5,562 nt of DNA from Akkermansiaceae bacterium (GTDB lineage: Bacteria; Verrucomicrobiota; Verrucomicrobiia; Verrucomicrobiales; Akkermansiaceae): NCBI GenBank assembly GCA_023300065.1, contig JALZWJ010000225.1:1-5562 (forward strand). Reading direction: 5' to 3'. Made by a program: the position numbers and the translations under genes. Shown here one piece after another: positions 1 to 5,054 of the stretch. The notes under the pieces are model-generated. The model saw only the letters and a list, made by a program, of their open reading frames with translations, ran no database searches and was not told the DNA's origin. The first letter of the stretch is position 1; each line of letters opens with the position of its first letter.

Positions 1-104
1 TCGCAAAAGGCTTCTCTGCTGAAGCAATCGAGAAACTCGAAGACGAGACCCTCGAAGCGCTCGCCCTCGAAGTCGTGGAACGCAAGTTCCTCTCGGTCGA
101 CTAA
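1..104 (+). CDS. 3' end of an unidentified protein-coding gene (partial)
   Basis: An open frame enters from the left edge and ends at TAA 102-104. The first complete codon is at position 3 and about 33 residues are visible: AKGFSAEAIEKLEDETLEAL, then ALEVVERKFLSVD. The tail is acidic, rich in Glu and Leu, and probably alpha-helical. No motif identifies the family, so no function is assigned. The codon choice (GAA, CTC, GCC, CGC) fits a GC-rich host gene, and a strong intrinsic terminator follows 24 nt after the stop, which supports this being a genuine gene end. It converges with the minus-strand operon whose last gene ends at 187. Confidence 0.7.
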   Translation, partial: AKGFSAEAIEKLEDETLEALALEVVERKFLSVD

Positions 105-128
105 ATCACGACCTCCTCCAACTTCTTT

Positions 129-160
129 AAAAAGCCGCCTGTCCTGCAGGCGGCTTTTTT
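129..160. terminator. Bidirectional intrinsic terminator between convergent genes
   Basis: The left arm GCCGCCT (134-140) pairs perfectly with AGGCGGC (148-154), and G141-C147 can add one more pair around a short loop. The stem is flanked by AAAAA (129-133) and TTTTTT (155-160), so a U-tract follows the hairpin on either strand. It lies between the stop of the left plus-strand gene (104) and the stop of the minus-strand surface-protein gene (187), so it can end both transcripts. Confidence 0.93.
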
Positions 161-186
161 GTGGCTAAGCGGTATCCACTCGCACC

Positions 187-1089
187 TCATCTCAACCGAA
201 CACGGAAAAAAGAACGGTCAGCCCCCGCCAGCGGCTGCGTGATTTCCGTCATCGCCAAAAGAGCCTCCACCTCCTCCACCAGCGCCCAGCCCTCCTCACC
301 CAGGCACGTGTTCCTCTCCACCACATAGACCTCACCCGGCACAGACTCCCAGTGAATCACACACGCTTGATTCACAATCTCCGTAGAAAGAACCCTCGTC
401 TCCACCACCCCTAAAACCGCCACCGCATCCAGGTCGAACCCCGCCGCCCCAGACCCCGGCCATGGATCATAGATCACCCCACCGGTGCTATCCAAACTCG
501 TCCCACCCACCACATCTATCAAACGCACATACTTCACCGCAGAGACATCTAGCCCCACCGTGCCCTCCAAATCCTGCAGATCAAATGGCGTTCCAAATCC
601 CAGACGATACTTCCCAGCCAACCCATCCACCTTTCGCGGATTCACCGAGCCAAAAGCCCCCACTGCACGGTCCGTTTCAGACACATTCTCAAAGCGAAAA
701 AAATTCACCCCATCGGAAGAAACCTCCACAAAGGCCAACTCTAAAAAAGTATCCGAAAAACCATTTTCAAACACCGCAAAATCCGCGCCCTTCCCATCCT
801 GAATCACAGGAGAAAACTCCAGCGTAATCTCCCCGCCCCGGCCTAACCCCACGATGTCGAAGGCATTCCCCTCCGCCTCCCCCAGTGCGTTCTCCGGCAC
901 CTGCCACCTCTCATCCACATCCTCTCCGGGCGAATACTGCGCCACCGCCGTCGCCCAGCGCTGCACTCGGGCATCATCCAGCGCCACCGCCATACTCCCA
1001 GGCTCCCCAGCTGCCGGCGCAAAAGAATCCGCCCATAAAGCACCCACCGAAATCACCATTAAAAAGATCACCTTCATCATTATCTTCAT
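187..1089 (-). CDS. Secreted cell-surface protein of the cobalamin locus, putative corrinoid-uptake accessory
   Basis: The product has 300 residues. Residues 1-20 form a signal peptide (MKIMMK, hydrophobic core, ALWA before Asp21), so it is exported. Residues about 40-230 form a conserved-looking beta-rich domain. Landmarks are QYSPGEDV (51-58), the block ADFAVFENGFSDTFLELAFV (102-121), YRLGFGTPFDL (161-171), VKYVRLIDVV (185-194) and GAAGFDLDAV (214-223). This resembles, from memory, 'cell surface protein' families encoded beside B12 TonB receptors. Residues about 236-300 form a second module (HWESVPGEVYVVE at 246-258, FFRVRLR at the end) typical of verrucomicrobial surface proteins; there is no PEP-CTERM tail. 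The start codon lies 3 nt after the receptor stop, and GGGAG sits 9 nt upstream, inside the receptor gene. It is the last gene of the operon. A role in binding or passing corrinoid to the receptor is inferred from context only. The ATGs at codons 4 and 5 are possible alternative starts. Confidence 0.88.
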   Translation of the reverse strand: MKIMMKVIFLMVISVGALWADSFAPAAGEPGSMAVALDDARVQRWATAVAQYSPGEDVDERWQVPENALGEAEGNAFDIVGLGRGGEITLEFSPVIQDGKGADFAVFENGFSDTFLELAFVEVSSDGVNFFRFENVSETDRAVGAFGSVNPRKVDGLAGKYRLGFGTPFDLQDLEGTVGLDVSAVKYVRLIDVVGGTSLDSTGGVIYDPWPGSGAAGFDLDAVAVLGVVETRVLSTEIVNQACVIHWESVPGEVYVVERNTCLGEEGWALVEEVEALLAMTEITQPLAGADRSFFRVRLR

Positions 1090-1092
1090 CGT

Positions 1093-3093
1093 TTAAAACT
1101 CCCATCGGAAACCCGTCACCACCTGCCGCCCCGCCGCAGGATACCACTGACCTTGAAAGATCAAATTAGCAAAACTCTGATCGAGGACATTATTGACCCG
1201 TAAAAAAAGCGCCAAATCTTCACGCACTTGCCAATTCATATTCGTATTAAAAACCACCCGGCTCGGCACCTCCTCAGCCTCATTTGCAAAGTCATTTCCC
1301 TCCGGGCTCGCGCCCACATACAGCCCCTCCAACGAGAGCGAAACATCATCATCAGGCAGCCAGGTCAACGCGCCAGAAAGAACATGCTCCGGCACCAGCG
1401 GGACCCCACTCCCCTCAAAGGGCCCACTCGCATAGCGGGCGGATGTCCCCGTATAACTCAGCCTCGCCTCCCACTGCTCCGTCTCCCAGCTCGCCATCAA
1501 CTCCAGCCCCGTCCGCCGTGTGTCAGAAAAATTCACATTCAAATTCTCCCTAAAATCAAAAGCAATTTCCCCCTCCAACCACTGCGCGAAAACCGTCGCC
1601 GAAAGATCAAAATCACCCCATTTCCCCGCCGCGCCCACCTCCACCGCATGCCCCCTCTCTGGCTCCAAATCCGCATTAAAGGGCTCCGCCAAAACAAACC
1701 CCTGGAACCCCGCAATCTCATCCATCACAGGAAAACGATACACCCGATCATAGCGGAACCATCCTTTCCAGTCCTCCCCCTCATACTCCGCCGCCAGCTC
1801 CAGCGCCACCCCAGACTCACTCGCCCTATCCTCAAAGTTCAGCGCCGCATTATTTGGTGAAAGCTCATCCTGCGCCTGCGCCTCCAACTCATAACTCTCC
1901 CATCCCACCCCACCAGCCACCGTCCACCTCTCAGAGACATCCCACCGCCCCAGCGCAAAAACCCCGAAAACATCCCTCCGCAAATCAGCCGTCCCCAGCA
2001 CCTCAGTCCGCTCAATGTCCCCATACCTCACCACATCCGCATCATCTCGCTGCCACCGCACCCCCACCTCCCAATTTCCCCCACCACTCAGGACCGCCTC
2101 CGTCGCCCAGCTGTCAGAATCATTATCTCCATGGCTTCCCGGGCCAAAGTTCGTCGCACGCTCCCGCCGAAACCAAGAACCATTCACCTCCAGCTTCAAC
2201 TCATCACGCAAGTCCCACTCCACCTGCTGAGTGGCCCGTAAACTATCCGTCTCCGTAAAAAACTCATCCGCTTGGCCAAACCTCACCGCCCGCGACTGCC
2301 GCGGATCCTCCCGGAACTCACGCTCCGACAAAGCCCCCGGATTCTCCGTCAGCAAATCACTCCCCATCAGACTCCAACGCCCCCTCACTCGTGCGTCCTC
2401 CGGGCTCTCCAGCACCACCCCCCAATTAGTCGAATCAAACCCTCCATTCTGCCGATACCCATCACTCTCACTCTCCTCACCCTGCGCCGACAGCGCCCAG
2501 TTGCCCAATGGCACCTCATACCTCCCCCTCAACCTCAGCAACCCATCACTCCCAAAAGAACTCTCAAAAAGCCCGCCACCTTCCTCCAGCCGCCGCGTCT
2601 CCAGAGAAATCACCCCACCCAGCGCCGCGCTCCCATACCGCACCGTCCGGCTCCCCTTTAACAAACTCACCCGCTCCAGCTGCCCCAGCGGAAACTGGAG
2701 CCAAGGCACCGCCCCCAGATCGGCCCGATTCACCGCCAACCCATCCACCAAAATCAAAACCCGGCTCGATGCATTCTCCGCAAACCCCCGCAATAGGGGC
2801 GTCCCCGTCTCCGCATTCCCAAAAAATGAAATAAAAGGCACCCCCGCCTCCTTCTCTAACAACTCACCCACCGATCCCACCGCCGCCCGCTCTATCACCT
2901 CGCGAGGAATCTCCACCACACTCCCCGGCAACCCCACCGCCCCGTCTTCTTCCTTCTCCTCCTCCGTCACCCTCTCCCCAATCACCACCAACGGCTCCAA
3001 AATCTCCTGACCACAAAGCACAGAAAACCCCACTCCCGCTGCGCCCAAAAAAGCACACCGCGACAAGGGGGAAAACAATCGCTCCAAGATCAT
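1093..3093 (-). CDS. TonB-dependent outer-membrane receptor, probable cobalamin (corrinoid) transporter, BtuB-like
   Basis: The product has 666 residues, a normal length for a compact BtuB-type receptor. In order it shows an N-terminal signal sequence (about 1-28), a TonB-box-like segment (EPLVVIGERV, about 33-42), an acidic linker (TEEEKEEDG), and a plug domain (about 50-167) with GELLEKEAGV, LLRGFAENASSRVLILVDGL and VRYGSAALGGVISLETR. The beta-barrel (about 170-666) contains the family signature YRFPVMDEI followed by FNADLEPERGHAVEVG. The C-terminus has NNVLDQSFANLI, YPAAGRQVVTGF and a terminal Phe, as needed for barrel insertion. TonB-dependent receptors import scarce ligands across the outer membrane using energy from TonB-ExbBD. 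The cobalamin assignment comes from the riboswitch that leads the operon, not from ligand-binding residues. No BtuCDF or TonB genes are in the window. No Shine-Dalgarno sequence is well placed before ATG 3093; a terminator-like hairpin occupies that space instead. Confidence 0.93.
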   Translation of the reverse strand: MILERLFSPLSRCAFLGAAGVGFSVLCGQEILEPLVVIGERVTEEEKEEDGAVGLPGSVVEIPREVIERAAVGSVGELLEKEAGVPFISFFGNAETGTPLLRGFAENASSRVLILVDGLAVNRADLGAVPWLQFPLGQLERVSLLKGSRTVRYGSAALGGVISLETRRLEEGGGLFESSFGSDGLLRLRGRYEVPLGNWALSAQGEESESDGYRQNGGFDSTNWGVVLESPEDARVRGRWSLMGSDLLTENPGALSEREFREDPRQSRAVRFGQADEFFTETDSLRATQQVEWDLRDELKLEVNGSWFRRERATNFGPGSHGDNDSDSWATEAVLSGGGNWEVGVRWQRDDADVVRYGDIERTEVLGTADLRRDVFGVFALGRWDVSERWTVAGGVGWESYELEAQAQDELSPNNAALNFEDRASESGVALELAAEYEGEDWKGWFRYDRVYRFPVMDEIAGFQGFVLAEPFNADLEPERGHAVEVGAAGKWGDFDLSATVFAQWLEGEIAFDFRENLNVNFSDTRRTGLELMASWETEQWEARLSYTGTSARYASGPFEGSGVPLVPEHVLSGALTWLPDDDVSLSLEGLYVGASPEGNDFANEAEEVPSRVVFNTNMNWQVREDLALFLRVNNVLDQSFANLIFQGQWYPAAGRQVVTGFRWEF
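1099..1103 (-). promoter_or_regulatory. Ribosome binding site of the downstream surface-protein gene
   Basis: The transcript reads GGGAG followed by 9 nt and the ATG at 1089. The site lies within the last codons of the TonB receptor gene, so translation of the two genes is probably coupled. It supports the first ATG of the MKIMMK cluster as the start. Confidence 0.65.
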
Positions 3094-3095
3094 AT

Positions 3096-3128
3096 CAAAA
3101 ATTAGCCCCGGGCCCCTCGGCCCGAAGC
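3096..3128 (-). terminator. Terminator-like hairpin in the intergenic leader of the TonB receptor gene
   Basis: On the minus transcript GCUUCGGGCC (3128-3119) pairs with GGCCCGGGGC (3114-3105). All ten positions pair, two of them as U-G wobbles, around a GAGG loop. UAAUUUUUG follows, and the receptor ATG begins at 3093. This fits an intrinsic terminator or attenuator that would lower receptor expression relative to the first gene. It may also act as a translational control hairpin, because its loop contains the only GAGG near the start. The palindrome AAGCGATCGCTT (3125-3136) overlaps the base of the stem, so alternative pairing is possible. Confidence 0.6.
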
Positions 3129-3168
3129 GATCGCTTAAATGAAAGCGAAAACAAAAAAACCTCCCACC

Positions 3169-3858
3169 CTATCGCCGACGGCGAAGGAAGAGCAGCGAGG
3201 CCAAAACCCCACAGAAAGTTGTCGACGGCTCCGGAACCGCCGCAGTAGGAACTCCCGGAGGGCCTGGCGGCACAAAAGGATCCAAACGAAACGTCCCAAA
3301 ACTCCACGCATCCCAAGACCCATCGGTCAGCAAACGCCCTGTCTCACCAAAGCTCTCCGCAGACGCTCCCGTAGGAGATGAGGTCCACGGATCAGGCAGA
3401 GCGGAGCCCCCCCCAGCCGCTGGCGTAGGCTCGCCACCCGTCCCAACAAGATCATCACCCGCAGTTCCACCCGCGATGTAATAAGCCCAAAACGCCGAGT
3501 CTGTCCCCGCCTCAGAATGAGTCACCCCATTCTCTAGATAGTCAATCTGGCTCAGAAAAAAGCCACTCTCACCGGAGCCCCCAAAGGTCAGCGAAAGATT
3601 CGGATCAACCGCCCCAATCGCAATCAACAAATCCGCGCCAGAGACCACGCCATCGTAGCGGTAACCCCACGCAAAACTCGTCACCTCTTCGCCATCATTA
3701 AAATCGATGACCAGGTTAGATTGATTCTCCCCACTCCCCACAATGAAGGAAATATCCGGGGTTCCCGCCACAATCGCCGCACTTGCGCCGGAGGTAACAT
3801 TTGCCAAAACCAGTCCTGCAATAAAGCCGGACACAACTCGTCGATTTGTAATAATCAT
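3169..3858 (-). CDS. PEP-CTERM-sorted secreted protein, first gene of the cobalamin-riboswitch operon
   Basis: The product has 229 residues. A signal peptide spans about 1-27 (MIITNRRVVSGFIAGLVLAN, then VTSGASA, with Ala28 first in the mature protein). Residues 208-229 are a PEP-CTERM sorting signal: VPEPS, a short hydrophobic stretch, and terminal RRRR. The protein should therefore be processed by an exosortase and displayed at or released from the cell surface. The mature domain contains LVIDFNDGEEVTSFAWGYRY (49-68), ADLLIAIGAVDPNLSLTF (75-92) and a later GSWDAWSFGTF (170-180), with a Gly/Pro/Ser-rich linker between about 140 and 165. From memory, similar 'DFNDG...WGYRxDG' proteins occur in B12-uptake loci, but I cannot name a characterised member. 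It follows the cobalamin riboswitch directly and precedes the receptor gene by 75 nt, so a role in corrinoid capture is a contextual inference. The ribosome binding site is weak (GAG 4 nt before ATG). Confidence 0.87.
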   Translation of the reverse strand: MIITNRRVVSGFIAGLVLANVTSGASAAIVAGTPDISFIVGSGENQSNLVIDFNDGEEVTSFAWGYRYDGVVSGADLLIAIGAVDPNLSLTFGGSGESGFFLSQIDYLENGVTHSEAGTDSAFWAYYIAGGTAGDDLVGTGGEPTPAAGGGSALPDPWTSSPTGASAESFGETGRLLTDGSWDAWSFGTFRLDPFVPPGPPGVPTAAVPEPSTTFCGVLASLLFLRRRR

Positions 3859-3859
3859 T

Positions 3860-4013
3860 GATCTCGTTTTTCTTTCGAAAGACCGAGCGAGAACCGCCAG
3901 CTCGTCTCAAAAAGAGAGACCTCTGGCACGCTTCCCGTCACCCTCTAGACCGCGAGAGAGCGTAATAAACATGCCCCTCGGAGAAAGCATATCAGACAGA
4001 GACCTCGGGGATG
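3860..4013 (-). promoter_or_regulatory. Riboswitch expression platform / 5' leader with competing hairpins
   Basis: This is the stretch between the B12 box and the PEP-CTERM start codon. The transcript segment CAUCCCCGAGG (4013-4003) can pair with CCGAGGGGCAUG (3981-3970): GGGG-CCCC, a tandem G-A step, GG-CC, plus AU pairs. The same CAUCCC also pairs with GGGAUG (4147-4142) as the aptamer P1 stem, so the two structures exclude each other. A second hairpin pairs GCCAG (3927-3923) with CUGGC (3900-3896) and GUCUC (3920-3916) with GAGAC (3908-3904). A third, CUCG...CGAG (3887-3884 with 3866-3863), encloses UCUUUCGAAAGA and would bury the weak GAG ribosome site. No U-tract terminator is seen, so translational control is more likely than transcriptional. 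Confidence 0.55.
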
Positions 4014-4160
4014 AAGTATTCGGACTTCTAACTCCAGGCCTTACCCCCTCCTTCACTCACCATCACTAGTAAATTGGATCATTGGGGGCTCGTGGTTAGT
4101 TACCGCAGCGCGACTGTTCCGGATTCTCACCGGATTCCATGCATCCCTGCATCAGCGTCA
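4005..4160 (-). ncRNA. Cobalamin (adenosylcobalamin-type) riboswitch aptamer
   Basis: Read on the minus strand, the core contains GGAAUCCGGUGAGAAUCCGG (4138-4119), then ACAGUCGCGCUGCGGUAAC. These match the highly conserved 'GGGAAxCCGGUGxxAAUCCGGxACxGUCxCGCxxCxGUAA' core of the cobalamin riboswitch (Rfam RF00174). A CCCCC (4088-4083 region) / GGGGG (4049-4045 region) stem with UGGUGAGUGAAGG follows, then AGUCCGAAUACUUCAU (about 4026-4011) in the position of the B12 box. GGGAUG (4147-4142) pairs with CAUCCC (4013-4008) to close the aptamer. It sits upstream of the PEP-CTERM/receptor/surface-protein operon in the same orientation. Cobalamin binding normally represses the downstream genes. The B12 box is a variant: its 3' half reads ACUUCAUC rather than ACCUGCC. 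Confidence 0.9.
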
Positions 4161-4203
4161 AAAAACACCTAACCTCTCCCCCCAAAACACACAACCTTAA
4201 ACA

Positions 4204-4256
4204 GAGTTTGAAGCGGCTTCCAGCCGAGTTTGAAGTTCGAAGGGTCAAGTTCGAAG
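4204..4256. repeat. Heptanucleotide tract TTCGAAG/TTTGAAG with duplicated GAGTTTGAAG
   Basis: GAGTTTGAAG occurs at 4204-4213 and again at 4226-4235, separated by the hairpin CGGCT-TCC-AGCCG (4214-4226). The second copy leads into a 7-nt period: TTTGAAG (4229), TTCGAAG (4236), GGTCAAG (4243), TTCGAAG (4250). TTCGAA is itself palindromic. It lies just upstream of the riboswitch on the operon's 5' side. Confidence 0.6.
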
Positions 4257-4279
4257 CTCCCCAACCAAAGCCACCGTAG

Positions 4280-4299
4280 CCGAAAGCTCCAGCTTTCGG
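4280..4299. repeat. Perfect 9-bp inverted repeat
   Basis: CCGAAAGCT (4280-4288) is followed by CC and the exact reverse complement AGCTTTCGG (4291-4299). It would form a tight hairpin on either strand. No T-run follows, so it is not an obvious intrinsic terminator. Confidence 0.6.
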
Positions 4300-4400
4300 T
4301 CCGAATGACCAGCCCCCCAACCAATCGGCGTAAATCATCTCAATCGGCGGACCACTTTCCCCGAACCAAGTCCCTTTCTCCCCAACCAAGTCCCTCAACC

Positions 4401-4574
4401 TTTCGTGTCTTTAGCCTATTTCGCGGTTAAAAACCTCCCAGCCCCCCAACCGTTCCGTGTCATCCGAGTATTCCGTGGTTAAAAATCCCTCAACCAAGCC
4501 CGAACCCTGAACCCTGAACCCTAGCAAACTTTCCCCCCCTCAACTCTTAGCGTCTTCCCACCTTAGCGGTTCAA
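4401..4574. repeat. Three diverged copies of a ~30-bp intergenic repeat
   Basis: Copy A (4401-4434), copy B (4453-4485) and copy C (4546-4574) share the skeleton T-T-C-G-T-G-T-C, about 14 variable bases, then T-T-C-C-G-T-G-G-T-T-A-A-A-A-A. A and B match closely at both ends (CGTGTC and GGTTAAAAA). C is more decayed (TTAGCGTC and TTAGCGGTTCAAC). All are in the same orientation and each is followed by CCTCCC or CCCTC-like sequence. Similar 'GTGTCTTTCGTGT...GTGGTTAAAAA' words are, from memory, scattered between genes in Planctomycetes and Verrucomicrobia. Confidence 0.55.
4502..4522. repeat. Heptanucleotide tandem repeat, three perfect units
   Basis: GAACCCT is repeated at 4502-4508, 4509-4515 and 4516-4522 without mismatch and then ends in AGC. 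It lies between copies B and C of the 30-bp repeat. The 7-nt period matches that of the GAAG tract at 4229-4256, although the sequence differs. Confidence 0.75.
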
Positions 4575-4625
4575 CTTCTCCCTCAACCAAGTCCCCAAAA
4601 CTTCCCCGGCCCACCACCGCCCGAA

Positions 4626-4735
4626 GCAGGCCCTTGATATCACACTCCGAAATGGAGAATGCCCTTGTCGTGAAAGGACATCGCGGTATTTTAGCCAAGT
4701 AGGATCTACGGTGATATCGCTCCGTAAAGGCCTGC
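4626..4735. repeat. 110-bp imperfect inverted-repeat element (MITE-like or structured RNA)
   Basis: The outer arms GCAGGCC (4626-4632) and GGCCTGC (4729-4735) are exact reverse complements. Inside them GATATCAC (4636-4643) pairs with GTGATATC (4711-4718), with a CTT versus 10-nt internal loop between. The 67-nt interior can form CTCC/GGAG and CCTT/AAGG hairpins. It sits exactly where composition changes from the C-rich spacer to AT-richer DNA and ends 25 nt before a small plus-strand gene. A non-autonomous mobile element, a leader RNA or a chance pairing are all possible. Confidence 0.4.
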
Positions 4736-4760
4736 GGATAAATACTGCCCGACTAAAAAC

Positions 4761-5000
4761 ATGATCATCATTAGATTTATCGCAATATTTCTGGTTCTGA
4801 TATCTCAATTGGGATGTCGATATCATGGTTCCTGGAAGCCGGGTCAAGGTTTCCAGTCCAAAGGTTGGTCCTTAGGATCAAAGGATTATCAAGAACGAAA
4901 GGAACGACGTAAACTAAACCGATCAGAACGAGAAAAAGAGTCTCATCAGAAACAGATAAATAAGGAACTTAAAGATTTTAGAGAAAATCGACAAGATTAA
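4761..5000 (+). CDS. Small predicted lipoprotein, hypothetical
   Basis: The product has 79 residues. Residues 1-19, MIIIRFIAIFLVLISQLGC, look like a lipoprotein signal: one early Arg, a long hydrophobic core, and Cys19 after Leu-Gly. Gln at the -3 position is atypical for a lipobox. After about 20 polar residues (GSWKPGQGFQSKGWSLG), residues 41-79 are almost entirely charged (KERRKLNRSEREKE...) and probably helical. No family is recognised. The base composition is clearly more AT-rich than the operon to the left, and no Shine-Dalgarno sequence is evident before the ATG. It may be a small envelope protein; a non-coding frame cannot be excluded, but the organised signal sequence argues for a real gene. 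Confidence 0.55.
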   Translation: MIIIRFIAIFLVLISQLGCRYHGSWKPGQGFQSKGWSLGSKDYQERKERRKLNRSEREKESHQKQINKELKDFRENRQD

Positions 5001-5054
5001 GCTGGTGAAAATCTATTTTAAGATACTAATCTAGGATGATTTCACTCACGATAA

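Larger units (their letters stand above)
4165..4625. other. Gene-free spacer with degenerate repeats
   Basis: No credible coding region is visible in these 460 nt. Short open frames exist on both strands, but one overlaps the riboswitch and neither has a convincing start or composition. The tract is strongly C-rich on the plus strand. The word CCAACCAAGTCCC or a close variant recurs at 4363-4374, 4382-4394, 4487-4498 and 4584-4596, with shorter CCAACC forms at 4261 and 4317. I find no clear -35/-10 pair for the riboswitch operon, although its promoter must lie within or near 4165-4260. Confidence 0.6.

Noticed and set aside
462..827. Plus-strand frames opposite the surface-protein gene
   Set aside because: Pro/His/Ser-rich translation is the usual antisense shadow of a GC-rich minus-strand gene.
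1228..3010. Several plus-strand frames opposite the TonB receptor (1228-1860, 1854-2258, 2231-3010)
   Set aside because: They are antisense shadows, compositionally biased to Pro, Ser and Arg. The minus-strand frame encodes a complete recognisable receptor over the same interval.
3143..3168. T-run (AAAAAAA on plus at 3153-3159) after the PEP-CTERM stop as a terminator
   Set aside because: No adequate GC-rich stem precedes it on the minus transcript. The convincing hairpin is further downstream at 3105-3128.
4243..4248. TTGACC on the minus strand as a -35 box for the riboswitch operon
   Set aside because: No TATAAT-like -10 lies 16-18 nt downstream, and the match falls within the heptamer tract, so it is probably chance.
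4096..4398. Minus-strand 100-codon frame (contains GWSFGPKAGAFGYGGFGWG)
   Set aside because: Its 3' third lies in the riboswitch core and the rest is repeat-bearing spacer. The Gly/Phe/Trp-rich look comes from the C-rich repeats, and there is no ribosome site or family match.
4360..4600. Possible CRISPR array from recurring CCAACCAAGTCCC words
   Set aside because: Spacing is irregular, the repeats are short and degenerate, and there are no uniform spacers or cas genes.
4563..4847. Minus-strand 94-codon frame across the inverted-repeat element
   Set aside because: It overlaps the start of the better-supported small lipoprotein and is built largely from the 110-bp inverted repeat. It has no signal or domain. 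It could be real only if the repeat is a degraded gene.
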